In this document: positions 38,586 to 47,067 of the stretch, piece by piece
How the letters are laid out: each line of letters starts with the position of its first letter
Position numbering within the stretch: position 1 is the first letter of the stretch
Assembly (NCBI RefSeq): GCF_019104725.1
Contig: NZ_JAHRXF010000009.1
Span: 1-64,000, forward strand
DNA length: 64,000 bases
Origin: Streptomyces corallincola
Lineage (GTDB): Bacteria > Actinomycetota > Actinomycetes > Streptomycetales > Streptomycetaceae
Reading direction: 5' to 3'
Made by a program: the position numbers and the translations under genes
The notes under the pieces: model-generated
Told to the model about the DNA's origin: nothing
Databases searched by the model: none
Seen by the model: the letters and a program-made list of their open reading frames with translations, nothing else

Positions 38586-39968
38586 ATGGCCGATCCACGG
38601 TTGATCGGCGACCGTTACGAGGTGCAGGGCCGGCTCGGCTCCGGTGGCATGGGGCAGGTCTACGAGGCACGGGACCGGGTGCTCGACCGCCGGGTGGCGG
38701 TGAAGGTGCTGGCCAGGGGCCCGGCCGGGTCGGAGTTCGCCGACCGGTTCCTGCGGGAGGCCCGCGCGCTGGCCCGGATCAGCCACCCCAACGCGGTCGT
38801 CGTGCACGACGTGGCCCTCCACGAGGACGTCCCGTATCTGGTGATGGAACTGCTGGAGGGCGTGGACCTCGCCCGGCTCATGTCCGTACGCGGAGCCCTG
38901 CCGCCCGGCCTGGTGCGCGCGGTCGCGTTCGGCATGTGCGCGGGACTGGGCGCCGTGCACAACGTGGGCATGCTGCACCGGGACGTGAAGCCGAGCAACG
39001 TCCACCTCACCCGCGAGGGCCGGGTCGTCCTCCAGGACTTCGGGATCGCGCACCTGCTGGACACCACCCAGACCAGCCTGACCGCCCCCGGCGTGGTGAT
39101 CGGCACCCCGCTCTATCTCGCACCCGAGTCCCTGGCCGGAAACCGGGTGGGTCCGCACTCCGACCTGTACGCGGTCGGCGCCTGCATGTACGAGATGCTC
39201 ACCGGCAGGCGCGCCTTCGACGGCGACTCGACCATGTCGATCATCTACCGGATCGTCCACGACCCGGCGCCCACCCTGCGGGACGTGCCCGGTGTCCCGG
39301 CCGACCTCGTGGTGCTGGTGGACCGGCTGCTGGCCAAGGACCCGCGGGACCGGCCCTCCAGCTCCGAGGTGCGGGACCTGCTCGACATGCCCGCGAACGC
39401 CGCCCGACTCGTCGCGGAGGCCGTCACCGGCGAGCTCCGCGACCGCGCGGTGCGCGACTTCGGCCCCGACACCGCACCGCCCGCCGTCGCGGCCGTGGGG
39501 GAGACGGGAGTCGTACGGATCGTGCGGGACCCGGCGCCGCCGGCCGAGGGCGACGCGGAGCCGGGGGAGAGGCGGGTGACCGAGGTCTTCGCGCCGGACC
39601 CGGCCACCCTCCTCCTGCGCGTGCTCGACCCCCCGCCGCTGCCCGAGACCGAACTCGCCCTGAGCAGCGGCACCCTGAGCCACATCCGGCGCGGCATCTC
39701 GCCGGAGGTCGCCGACGCCCGGCAGCGGGAGGCCGTGAGCCTGCTGCTGCGCGGCTCGCTGGACGAGGCGGTGGAACTCCTCGGCATGGTGGCCGACGTC
39801 TGCCGCACGTCGTTCGGGCCCACCCATCCCACCACCCTGACCTGCCACTACTGGCAGGGTGTCTGCCTCGCCCGGCTCGGTGCCCAGGGCGCGGCCGTGG
39901 CCAAGTTCGCGGAGGTCACCGAGGCTGTGGCCGCCGCCCTCACCGCGCACGAGAGCGAGCTGCCGTGA
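38586..39968 (+). CDS. Ser/Thr protein kinase with C-terminal TPR-like region (conflict-cassette component)
   Basis: A 460-residue soluble kinase from the ATG at 38586. The Hanks-type domain (about 8-270) is complete: GSGGMG (18-23), Lys40, HRDVKPSN (131-138), DFG (151-153) and APES. There is no transmembrane segment. After a Pro/Glu-rich linker, residues about 395-455 look like TPR helices (FGPTHPTTLTCHYWQGVCLARLG). The stop overlaps the EACC1 gene start by GTGA, which overlaps the caspase gene in turn. In this context the kinase is probably the sensor or regulator of the protease effector, by phosphorylation of a cassette member; this is inference. Confidence 0.88.
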   Translation: MADPRLIGDRYEVQGRLGSGGMGQVYEARDRVLDRRVAVKVLARGPAGSEFADRFLREARALARISHPNAVVVHDVALHEDVPYLVMELLEGVDLARLMSVRGALPPGLVRAVAFGMCAGLGAVHNVGMLHRDVKPSNVHLTREGRVVLQDFGIAHLLDTTQTSLTAPGVVIGTPLYLAPESLAGNRVGPHSDLYAVGACMYEMLTGRRAFDGDSTMSIIYRIVHDPAPTLRDVPGVPADLVVLVDRLLAKDPRDRPSSSEVRDLLDMPANAARLVAEAVTGELRDRAVRDFGPDTAPPAVAAVGETGVVRIVRDPAPPAEGDAEPGERRVTEVFAPDPATLLLRVLDPPPLPETELALSSGTLSHIRRGISPEVADARQREAVSLLLRGSLDEAVELLGMVADVCRTSFGPTHPTTLTCHYWQGVCLARLGAQGAAVAKFAEVTEAVAAALTAHESELP

Positions 39969-40342
39969 CGTCCATCGAGATCCGGGTGCCCGGTGCCGCC
40001 GACCCGGAGGCCGAACTCCGCTCCCTGCTGCGGTGGCTGACGGCCGACGAGGAGACCGGCCCGCGGGTGCGGGGCAGACTCGCCGGGTCCGCGCCCGCCC
40101 GCCCCGGCAGTCTGGGCACGTACCTCGACATCATCTCCCTCGTGGTCAGCGGCGGGCTGTCGGCCGGTCAGCTCGCCCTCGCCGTGGACCAGTGGCGCGC
40201 CCACCGGCGGGCCGCCCCGAAGGTGACGCTGCGCCGGGGACCGGTGGAGATCGAGGTGACCGGCGCCGACCCGGAGGCCCTGCGCACCCTGGCCGAACTG
40301 CTCGCGGACGAGGAGCGCCCCGGTGACGGCGGAACTCCCTGA
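39965..40342 (+). CDS. EACC1 (effector-associated constant component 1) family small protein
   Basis: A 125-residue protein from the GTG at 39965, overlapping the kinase stop. It shows the EACC1 layout: an N-terminal strand (MTSIEIRVPG), a helix with LRSLLRWLTADE followed by VRGRL, then PGSLGTYLDIISLVVSGG (47-64), a hydrophobic helix LSAGQLALAVDQWRAHRR (65-82), and two closing strands (KVTLRRG, VEIEVTG) plus a helix. EACC1 was defined in surveys of actinobacterial conflict systems as a constant partner encoded next to effectors, often caspase or trypsin-like peptidases. The family call is from my reading of the pattern. It probably acts as an adaptor. Confidence 0.78.
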   Translation: MTSIEIRVPGAADPEAELRSLLRWLTADEETGPRVRGRLAGSAPARPGSLGTYLDIISLVVSGGLSAGQLALAVDQWRAHRRAAPKVTLRRGPVEIEVTGADPEALRTLAELLADEERPGDGGTP

Positions 40343-41465
40343 CCCCTCGGCCTCGGCCGCCGTCCTCATCGGCACCTCCGGCTATGTCCACCTGGCCCAG
40401 CTCCCCGCCGTCGAGGCCAACCTCGCCGACCTGGCCACGGTCCTCCAGGACGCCACCGTGTGGGGGCTGCCGCGCGCCCACACCTTCACCGTCACCGACC
40501 CCGACAACCCGGCGGCCCTCCTCGACCCCGTCTACACGGCGGGCGAGCACGCCACCGACACCCTGGTCGTCTACTACTGCGGGCACGGGCTGCGGGACTC
40601 CGAGTCCGCCGACCTGTACCTCGCCCTCACCGGGTCGCGGGAGGCCGCCGGATACACCGCCGTCGAGTACCGGCACCTGCGCACCGCGATCCACGCCTCC
40701 GCGGCCCGCCGCAAGATCGTCGTCCTGGACTGCTGCTTCAGCGGCCGTGCCGCCCTGACCCTCGCCGGACCCGACGGACTCGCCGCCCAGGCCGGAATCC
40801 AGGGCGCGTACGTCCTCACCGCCTCTCCCAAGGACCACCTGGCCCTGGCCCCGGAGGGCGAGCGGCACACCGCGTTCACCGGCGAGCTGCTGAACGTCCT
40901 CCGGCACGGCGTCCCCGAGGCCCCCGAGACCCTGGACCTGGAGACCCTCTACCGGGTACTGGACTCCCGGCTCGGCTCCCGGAACCGGCCCCGGCCGCAG
41001 CGCAGCCAGGAGAACGACGTGGGCCGCCTCTCCCTGGTCCGCAACCGCGCCCGCGCCCCGCGCGGTGCCCTCGCCGGACCCGTGATCGACGCCGAGGTGG
41101 AGGCGGCGATGATCTCCTCCGGGCTGCGGCTGAGCCGCCTGTTGAGATCGGTCGGCCGCAGCCGCGACGCGCTGCCCGTGCTGCGGATGATCCTGCAGAG
41201 CCGTACGGCGGACACGGACGGGGACACCGTCGTCGTCCACCTCGAACTGGCCGAACTGCTCACCGAGTCGGGGCAGGACCGGCAGGCCATCGAGGTCCTG
41301 GAGAGCGCCTTCCAGCTCACCCACAAACGGTTCGGGCCCGACGCGCTCACCGTGTGCCGCAGGCTCGCGGAACTCCTCCAGTCCGCCGGGAACCACAGCC
41401 AGGCGTGCGAGGTGCTCCGGCACGCCCTCGACACCTTGGAGCGGGGCACGCACACCGTGCCGTAG
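40323..41465 (+). CDS. Caspase-fold protease with C-terminal TPR-like repeats
   Basis: A 380-residue protein from the GTG at 40323, overlapping EACC1 by 20 bases. The caspase/metacaspase domain (about 12-215) has the catalytic dyad His88 (VVYYCGHGLRD) and Cys138 (VVLDCCFSG), preceded by the AVLIGTSGY strand and followed by GAYVLTASPKDHLAL and HTAFTGELLNVL. Residues about 255-375 form TPR-like helical pairs (LRLSRLLRSVGRSRDALPVL, QAIEVLESAFQLTHKRFGPD). As the effector of the cassette it would cleave cellular proteins once switched on, probably causing dormancy or cell death on infection or stress. Confidence 0.88.
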   Translation: MTAELPDPSASAAVLIGTSGYVHLAQLPAVEANLADLATVLQDATVWGLPRAHTFTVTDPDNPAALLDPVYTAGEHATDTLVVYYCGHGLRDSESADLYLALTGSREAAGYTAVEYRHLRTAIHASAARRKIVVLDCCFSGRAALTLAGPDGLAAQAGIQGAYVLTASPKDHLALAPEGERHTAFTGELLNVLRHGVPEAPETLDLETLYRVLDSRLGSRNRPRPQRSQENDVGRLSLVRNRARAPRGALAGPVIDAEVEAAMISSGLRLSRLLRSVGRSRDALPVLRMILQSRTADTDGDTVVVHLELAELLTESGQDRQAIEVLESAFQLTHKRFGPDALTVCRRLAELLQSAGNHSQACEVLRHALDTLERGTHTVP

Positions 41466-41483
41466 CGGACCGCGGGCACGACC

Positions 41484-41516
41484 GCGCCCCGCCGTCCACG
41501 GGGGACGACGGGGCGC
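41484..41516. terminator. Bidirectional terminator between the conflict cassette and the DUF349 gene
   Basis: A 14-bp stem with one mismatch (GCGCCCCGCCGTCC against GGACGACGGGGCGC) and a 5-base loop, between the convergent stops at 41465 and 41535. Confidence 0.6.
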
Positions 41517-41534
41517 GGGGAGAGCGGGGACGGC

Positions 41535-42764
41535 TCAGCCGCCGAACTCCTGGAGACCCTTCAGGGCCTGGTCCAGCAGGGCCTGACGGCCCTCCAGCTC
41601 ACGCTCCAGCTTGTCCGCGCGGGCGTTGTTGCCCTGCGCGCGGGCCTGCTCGATCTGGCCGCGCAGCTTGTCCACGGCGGACCGCAGCTGACCGGTCAGC
41701 CCCTCGGCGCGGGCCCGCGCCTCCGGGTTGGTCCGGCGCCACTCGGCCTCCTCGGCCTCCTGGATCGCCCGCTCCACCGTGTGCATCCGGCCCTCGACCT
41801 TCGGCCGCGCGTCCCGCGGGACGTGGCCGATGGCCTCCCAGCGCTCGTTGAGCGAACGGAACGCGGCCCGCGCGCCCTTGAGATCCGTCACCGGGAGGAT
41901 CTTTTCGGCCTCACCGGCCAGCTCCTCCTTCAGCTTCAGGTTCTCGGCCTGCTCGGCGTCCCGCTCCGCGAACACCGAACCCCGGGCGGCGAAGAACACG
42001 TCCTGGGCACCGCGGAAGCGGTTCCACAGATCGTCCTCGTGCTCGCGCTGGGCACGGCCCGCCGCCTTCCAGTCCGCCATCAGCTCGCGGTACCGGGCGG
42101 CCGTGGGCCCCCAGTCCGTCGAACCGGACAGCGCCTCGGCCTCCGAGACCAGCCGCTCCTTGGTCCGCCGGGCGTCCTCGCGCTGCGAGTCGAGATGCGC
42201 GAAGTGCCCCTTGCGGCGCTTGGAGAACGCCGAGCGGGCGTGCGAGAAGCGGTGCCACAGCTCGTCGTCGGACTTCCGGTCCAGCCGGGGGAGCCCCTTC
42301 CAGGTGTCCACCAGCGCGCGCAGCCGCTCACCGGCCGACCGCCACTGGTCGGACTGGGCGAGCTGCTCGGCCTCCTTGACCAGGTCCTCCTTGGCCTGCC
42401 TGGCCTCGTCGGACTGCTTGGCCCGCTGCTGCCTGCGCTCCTCGCGGCGCGTCTCCACGGTCCCGACGAGCGTGTCCAGCCGGGTCCGCAGCGCCGCCAG
42501 GTCGCCCACCGCGTGATGCGCGTCCACCTGCTCGCGCAGGTGGTCGATCGCGGTCTTCGCGTCCTTGGCCGACAGGTCGGTCGTCCGCACCCGCTTCTCC
42601 AGGAGGCCGATCTCCACGACCAGGCCCTCGTACTTGCGCTCGAAGTAGGCCAGCGCCTCCTCGGGGGAGCCGGCCGCCCAGGAGCCGACGACCTGCTCGC
42701 CGTCGGCCGTACGCACGTACACGGTCCCCGTCTCATCGACGCGGCCCCACGGGTCGCTGCTCAC
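41535..42764 (-). CDS. DUF349-repeat coiled-coil protein
   Basis: A 409-residue protein from the GTG at 42764 (GGAGGAGG upstream); a longer frame to 42839 lacks a ribosome-binding site. It has a small N-terminal beta domain (DETGTVYVRTADGEQVVGSW) and then at least three DUF349 repeats, each with a W-x-x-A/L and DDELWxRF-type segment (for example LWHRFSHARSAFSKRRKGHF and LWNRFRGAQDVFFAARG), mainly helical and highly charged. The C-terminus (360-409) is a predicted coiled coil. The function is unknown; DUF349 proteins have been linked to nucleic-acid or cell-surface processes without proof. Confidence 0.87.
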   Translation of the reverse strand: MSSDPWGRVDETGTVYVRTADGEQVVGSWAAGSPEEALAYFERKYEGLVVEIGLLEKRVRTTDLSAKDAKTAIDHLREQVDAHHAVGDLAALRTRLDTLVGTVETRREERRQQRAKQSDEARQAKEDLVKEAEQLAQSDQWRSAGERLRALVDTWKGLPRLDRKSDDELWHRFSHARSAFSKRRKGHFAHLDSQREDARRTKERLVSEAEALSGSTDWGPTAARYRELMADWKAAGRAQREHEDDLWNRFRGAQDVFFAARGSVFAERDAEQAENLKLKEELAGEAEKILPVTDLKGARAAFRSLNERWEAIGHVPRDARPKVEGRMHTVERAIQEAEEAEWRRTNPEARARAEGLTGQLRSAVDKLRGQIEQARAQGNNARADKLERELEGRQALLDQALKGLQEFGG

Positions 42765-42930
42765 AGCGCCTCCTCCACATGATGCCGACAGGGGCCTCGG
42801 CGCCCTGGGCATCGTCCACAGTTTCGTCACCGCCAACATAGGCGACCGGCGGGGGGCCTGTCCGCATCCAGCGGATGCGAATTCGCGCAGTTGACGGTCC
42901 CGGCGCCGGTCCGGGCGGCCCGTGTGACGT

Positions 42931-42956
42931 GCGGGGCGGCGTCACCGCCGCCCCGC
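42931..42956 (-). terminator. Terminator of the cyclophilin gene
   Basis: A perfect 11-bp stem (GCGGGGCGGCG / CGCCGCCCCGC) with a 4-base loop, directly after the minus-strand stop codon at 42960. Confidence 0.6.
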
Positions 42957-42959
42957 CGG

Positions 42960-43793
42960 TCAGGACTTCGTGACCGTCGCCTTGTTGATGACGACCGTCG
43001 CGTTCGGGGCGCCGTCGCCCGAGCCCGTGCTGTCACCGGCCTTGGCGATCTTGTCGAGCACCGCCAGGCCCTTCTTGTCGATCGTGCCGAACGGCGTGTA
43101 CTGCGGCGGCAGCGGGCTCGCCTTGTAGACCAGGAAGAACTGGCTGCCACCGGTGTGCGCCTGGCCGGTGTTGGCCATCGCCACCGTGCCCGCCGGGTAC
43201 GAGTTCCCCTTCAGGCTCGGGTCCTTCAGGTTCTCGTCCGGAATCGTGTAGCCCGGGCCGCCGCTGCCGACACCGGTCGGGTCGCCGCACTGGAGCACAT
43301 AGATGCCGTTCGTGGTCAGGCGGTGGCACTTGGTGTGGTCGAAGTAGCCCTTGCCCGCGAGGAAGTCGAAGGAGTTCACGGTGTGCGGGGCCGCCGACGC
43401 CTTCAGCGCGATGTCGATGTCACCGCAGGTCGTGGCCAGCTTCATCGTGTACTTCGCCGACTTGTCGATCGACATCGGCGGCTCCTTCTTCCAGGTCTCC
43501 TTCTTGATCGACCCGGCCGCCGGCTTCTCGCACGGGTCCGGCGCCTTGCTCGTCGGCGGGGCGCTCGGCGTCGGCGTCGTCTGCGCGCTCGCGTCCGCCT
43601 TCTTGTCGTCCGAGCCGTCCTTCAGCACGCCCGTCGTGTACAGCGCCACACTGCCGATCACGACCACGCCGAGGACCGACGCGATCACCGAGTTGCGCAC
43701 GCGCGCCTTGCGGCGGGCACTGGTGCGGCGCTGCTGCTGCCGCAAGAACTTCTCCCGTGCGAGCTGACGCCGCCGCTGCTCCTGGCTGACCAC
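42960..43793 (-). CDS. Membrane-anchored cyclophilin-type peptidyl-prolyl isomerase
   Basis: A 277-residue protein from the GTG at 43793 (GAGGAG 8 bases upstream). A basic cytoplasmic N-terminus (1-33) precedes one TM helix (33-54), a Thr/Ser/Pro linker, and a cyclophilin domain (110-277) facing outside. It has CHRLTTNGIYVLQCGDPTG and GSQFFLVY; the usual Phe of the HR...F...Q motif is replaced by Ile, and two Cys lie in this region (CHR and QCGD) that might form a disulfide outside the cell. Probable role: folding of exported proteins. Confidence 0.88.
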   Translation of the reverse strand: MVSQEQRRRQLAREKFLRQQQRRTSARRKARVRNSVIASVLGVVVIGSVALYTTGVLKDGSDDKKADASAQTTPTPSAPPTSKAPDPCEKPAAGSIKKETWKKEPPMSIDKSAKYTMKLATTCGDIDIALKASAAPHTVNSFDFLAGKGYFDHTKCHRLTTNGIYVLQCGDPTGVGSGGPGYTIPDENLKDPSLKGNSYPAGTVAMANTGQAHTGGSQFFLVYKASPLPPQYTPFGTIDKKGLAVLDKIAKAGDSTGSGDGAPNATVVINKATVTKS

Positions 43794-43972
43794 CGGGTTC
43801 TCTCCTCATGCGTGTCGGGTACCACCGGTACGCGTGCGTCCTGTGAGCCGACAGACGCGCGTAGCCCCGTACCGTATATGGGTTCGCTGAGGAAACGGCA
43901 GCGCCGGTAGGCTCTCGGTCACGGGCAGCGCTCCCGTGCGCCCTCCCGATACCGACACAACGAAGGACGATC

Positions 43973-44680
43973 GTGCTCATTGCCGGGTTCCCCGCCGGGG
44001 CCTGGGGGACGAACTGTTATCTCGTCGCCCCCGCCGCCGGTGAGGAGTGCGTGATCATCGATCCGGGCCACCAGGCGGCCCCCGGAGTCGAGGAAGCGCT
44101 GAAGAAGCATCGGCTCAGGCCCGTCGCCGTGGTCCTCACCCACGGGCACATCGACCACACCGCCTCGGTCGTCCCCGTCTGCGGCGCGCACGGCGTCCCG
44201 GCCTGGATCCACCCCGAGGACCGCTACATGATGAGCGACCCGGAGAAGGCCCTCGGCCGCTCCCTGGGCATGCCGCTCATGGGCGAGCTGACCGTCGGGG
44301 AGCCGGACGACGTCCGCACGCTGACCGACGGGTCCGTGCTGGACCTGGCCGGACTGGAGTTCTCCGTCGCGCACGCGCCGGGCCATACCAAGGGGTCGGT
44401 GACCTTCCGGCTGCCGGAGACCTCCGACGTGCCGTCGGTGTTCTTCTCCGGCGACCTGCTGTTCGCCGGCTCCATCGGACGCACGGACTTCCCGGGCGGC
44501 TCGGCCGAGGACATCCTCGACTCGCTCGCCCGTGTGTGCCTGCCCCTCGACGACTCCACCGTGGTGCTCTCCGGCCACGGCCCCCAGACGACCATCGGCC
44601 GGGAACGCGCCACCAACCCCTATCTGCGGCAGGTGGCCGACGGCCAGGGAACCTCACCGGGTCCCCGACGAGGAATGTGA
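43973..44680 (+). CDS. Metallo-beta-lactamase-fold hydrolase, glyoxalase II-like
   Basis: A 235-residue protein from the GTG at 43973 (GAAGGA upstream). The metal-binding motif is THGHIDH (His57, His59, Asp61, His62), with later ligands [15 protein letters not shown] and LSGHGPQT, all complete. This class hydrolyses thioesters such as S-lactoylglutathione or mycothiol conjugates; the substrate in a mycothiol organism is unknown. It lies 17 bases before hisS and is probably cotranscribed with it, a conserved actinobacterial pair. Confidence 0.87.
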   Translation: MLIAGFPAGAWGTNCYLVAPAAGEECVIIDPGHQAAPGVEEALKKHRLRPVAVVLTHGHIDHTASVVPVCGAHGVPAWIHPEDRYMMSDPEKALGRSLGMPLMGELTVGEPDDVRTLTDGSVLDLAGLEFSVAHAPGHTKGSVTFRLPETSDVPSVFFSGDLLFAGSIGRTDFPGGSAEDILDSLARVCLPLDDSTVVLSGHGPQTTIGRERATNPYLRQVADGQGTSPGPRRGM

Positions 44681-44697
44681 CGAGAGAGCCTTTTTCC

Positions 44698-45960
44698 GTG
44701 AGTACGTTCCAGGCCCCCAAGGGCACCTACGACCTTCTCCCGCCGGACTCCGCCACGTACCTCGCGGTGCGGGAGGCCATCGCCGCCCCGCTGCGCGGCG
44801 CCGGGTACGGCTACATCGAGACGCCCGGATTCGAGAACGTCGAACTCTTCGCGCGCGGCGTCGGCGAGTCCACCGACATCGTCACCAAGGAGATGTACGC
44901 CTTCGAGACCAAGGGCGGCGACCGCCTCGCCCTGCGCCCCGAAGGCACCGCGTCCGTGCTGCGCGCGGCGCTGGAGGCCAACCTGCACAAGGCGGGCAAC
45001 CTCCCCGTCAAGCTCTGGTACTCCGGCTCCTACTACCGCTACGAGCGCCCGCAGAAGGGCCGTTACCGGCACTTCTCCCAGGTCGGCGCCGAGGCGATCG
45101 GTGCCGAGGACCCCGCGCTCGACGCCGAGCTGATCATCCTGGCCGACCAGGCGTACCGCTCGCTGGGCCTCAGGAACTTCCGCATCCTGCTGAACTCCCT
45201 GGGCGACCGCGAGTGCCGCCCCGTCTACCGGGCCGCCCTCCAGGACTTCCTGCGCGGGCTGGACCTGGACGAGGAGACACTGCGCCGCGCCGAGATCAAC
45301 CCGCTCCGGGTGCTCGACGACAAGCGCGAGGCGGTGCAGAAGCAGCTCACCGGCGCCCCCCTGCTCCGCGACTACCTCTGCGACGCCTGCAAGGCGTACC
45401 ACGAGGAGGTCCGGGAGCTGATCGGCGCGGCCGGTGTCGCGTTCGAGGACGACACCAAGCTGGTGCGCGGCCTGGACTACTACACCCGCACCACCTTCGA
45501 GTTCGTCCACGACGGCCTCGGCGCGCAGTCCGCCGTCGGCGGCGGCGGACGCTACGACGGCCTGTCCGAGATGATCGGCGGCCCCGAGCTGCCCTCCGTC
45601 GGCTGGGCGCTCGGCGTGGACCGCACGGTCCTCGCGCTGGAGGCCGAGGGCGTCGAACTCGCGCTCCCCGCCACCACCAGCGTCTACGCCGTCCCGCTCG
45701 GCGAGGAGGCCCGGCGGGTGCTGTTCGCCAAGGTCACCGAATTGCGCAAGGTCGGCGTCTCCACCGACTTCTGCTTCGGCTCCAAGGGCATGAAGGCCGC
45801 CATGAAGTCGGCCAACCGCTCCGGCGCCCGCTACGCCCTGCTGCTCGGCGAGCGGGACCTCGCGGAGAACGTGGTCCAGCTCAAGGACATGGAGTCCGGC
45901 GAGCAGACGGCCCTCGGACTCGACGAGGTGGTGGCGGAGCTGGAGTCCCGGCTCGGCTGA
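44698..45960 (+). CDS. hisS: Histidyl-tRNA synthetase
   Basis: A 420-residue class II synthetase from the GTG at 44698 (GAGAG 9 bases upstream). It has class motifs [26 protein letters not shown] (motif 2) and [10 protein letters not shown] (motif 3), the HisRS-specific [13 protein letters not shown], and a C-terminal anticodon domain from about 325. Length is normal. A terminator follows at 45994-46018. Confidence 0.96.
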   Translation: MSTFQAPKGTYDLLPPDSATYLAVREAIAAPLRGAGYGYIETPGFENVELFARGVGESTDIVTKEMYAFETKGGDRLALRPEGTASVLRAALEANLHKAGNLPVKLWYSGSYYRYERPQKGRYRHFSQVGAEAIGAEDPALDAELIILADQAYRSLGLRNFRILLNSLGDRECRPVYRAALQDFLRGLDLDEETLRRAEINPLRVLDDKREAVQKQLTGAPLLRDYLCDACKAYHEEVRELIGAAGVAFEDDTKLVRGLDYYTRTTFEFVHDGLGAQSAVGGGGRYDGLSEMIGGPELPSVGWALGVDRTVLALEAEGVELALPATTSVYAVPLGEEARRVLFAKVTELRKVGVSTDFCFGSKGMKAAMKSANRSGARYALLLGERDLAENVVQLKDMESGEQTALGLDEVVAELESRLG

Positions 45961-45993
45961 GGGAGCGCGCGGCGACGAGCGGTCGTACGGGAA

Positions 45994-46018
45994 GGGGCGC
46001 CGGTGGACCCGGCGCCCC
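45994..46018 (+). terminator. Terminator after hisS
   Basis: A perfect 10-bp stem (GGGGCGCCGG / CCGGCGCCCC) with loop TGGAC, 34 bases past the stop, followed by a C/T-rich tract. Confidence 0.6.
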
Positions 46019-46084
46019 CTCCCGCGTCCAGCGCCCCTTCGGCGTTCGGTGCCCCCTCCCGCTTCCGGTGCCCCTTCGGTGTTC
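46011..46084 (+). repeat. Two tandem 37-base imperfect direct repeats
   Basis: Copy A (46011-46047) and copy B (46048-46084) are each exactly 37 bases, sharing the blocks GCCCCCTCCCGC and GCCCCTTCGG and differing at about five positions, mostly C/T. They lie in the non-coding gap after hisS; the first copy overlaps the terminator stem. Probably slippage in GC-rich DNA. Confidence 0.6.
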
Positions 46085-46370
46085 CGGGGGCCGGTCCGTC
46101 AACCCGGCGCCCTTCGCGTCCCCCCTCCGGAGGGTTTCACCTCCCGGTGGCCGCGAAGCCTCCTCGCTCCCGCCGCGCAGCCGCCTCACCAGTACCAATG
46201 GCTTTCGCCCGTCGTACGCTTCAAGCAGGCCCGTCGCCCGCGGCCGGAACCGAACCATCCACGGCCACCGTGCGTAGTTCGTTACGCACACCGAACGGTG
46301 CGCGGCCGGACGGGTGCGGCACAATGACCGGTGCCCGAAGATGGTCCACCTCTGAAGTGACGGAATCGGC

Positions 46371-47024
46371 GTGATGAGCAAGACGACTGTCCACGACGTC
46401 TCCACGGCGCCCGACCCCGCCGCCGACACGCCCCGCGCGGTCGGCGGCAGTCGCGCCTTCGCCCTGTTGCTGCTGATCACCGGCGCGGCCGGACTGCTCG
46501 CCGCCTGGGTCATCACGATCGACAAGTTCAAGCTGCTGGAAGCCAAGATCGCGGGCACGAACTTCACCCCCGGGTGCAGCCTCAACCCGGTCGTCTCCTG
46601 CGGCAGCGTCATGGAGAGCAAGCAGGCCGCCGCCTTCGGCTTCCCCAACCCCCTGCTCGGCCTGGTCTGCTACGGCATCGTGATCTGCGTCGGCATGAGT
46701 CTGCTGGCCCGCGCCCGCTTCCCCCGCTGGTACTGGCTCACCTTCAACTTCGGCACCCTCTTCGGCGTCGGATTCTGCACCTGGCTGCAGTTCCAGTCCC
46801 TGTACCGGATCAACGCGCTGTGCCTGTGGTGCTCGCTGGCCTGGGTCGCCACCATCGTCATGTTCTGGTACGTCACCTCGTTCAACGTCCGCAACGGCTT
46901 CCTGCCCGCCCCCCGCCCGCTGAAGTCGTTCTTCGGCGAGTTCACCTGGGTCGTGCCCGTGCTGCACGTCGGCATCATCGGGATGCTGATCCTGACCCGC
47001 TGGTGGGACTTCTGGACCAGCTGA
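46371..47024 (+). CDS. Vitamin K epoxide reductase (VKOR)-like membrane thiol oxidoreductase
   Basis: A 217-residue protein from the GTG at 46371 or ATG at 46374. Four or five TM helices start near residues 28, 95, 121, 147 and 188. The active-site CXXC is Cys150-LW-Cys153, and the outward loop pair is Cys68/Cys76 (PGCSLNPVVSCGSVM); both are intact, as is the FPNPLLGL motif. VKOR homologues in actinobacteria re-oxidise DsbA using quinones, forming disulfides in exported proteins. No fused thioredoxin domain; the exported DsbA partner must be encoded elsewhere. Confidence 0.92.
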   Translation: MMSKTTVHDVSTAPDPAADTPRAVGGSRAFALLLLITGAAGLLAAWVITIDKFKLLEAKIAGTNFTPGCSLNPVVSCGSVMESKQAAAFGFPNPLLGLVCYGIVICVGMSLLARARFPRWYWLTFNFGTLFGVGFCTWLQFQSLYRINALCLWCSLAWVATIVMFWYVTSFNVRNGFLPAPRPLKSFFGEFTWVVPVLHVGIIGMLILTRWWDFWTS

Positions 47025-47055
47025 CCTGCCCGTCCCGGCTGTCGGTGGTGTGACT

Positions 47056-47061
47056 TAGGGT
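47056..47061 (+). promoter_or_regulatory. Candidate leaderless promoter -10 (TAGGGT) for rarA
   Basis: TAGGGT ends 6 bases before the GTG at 47068, and no ribosome-binding site is present. Confidence 0.45.
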
Positions 47062-47067
47062 TTCAGC

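Larger units (their letters stand above)
45961..46370. other. 410-base gap between hisS and the VKOR-like gene
   Basis: Contains the hisS terminator and the 37-base tandem repeat. From about 46230 the sequence is promoter-like (GTTCGTTACGCAC, CACAATGACC) and should drive the VKOR-like gene. No credible gene is seen. Confidence 0.5.
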
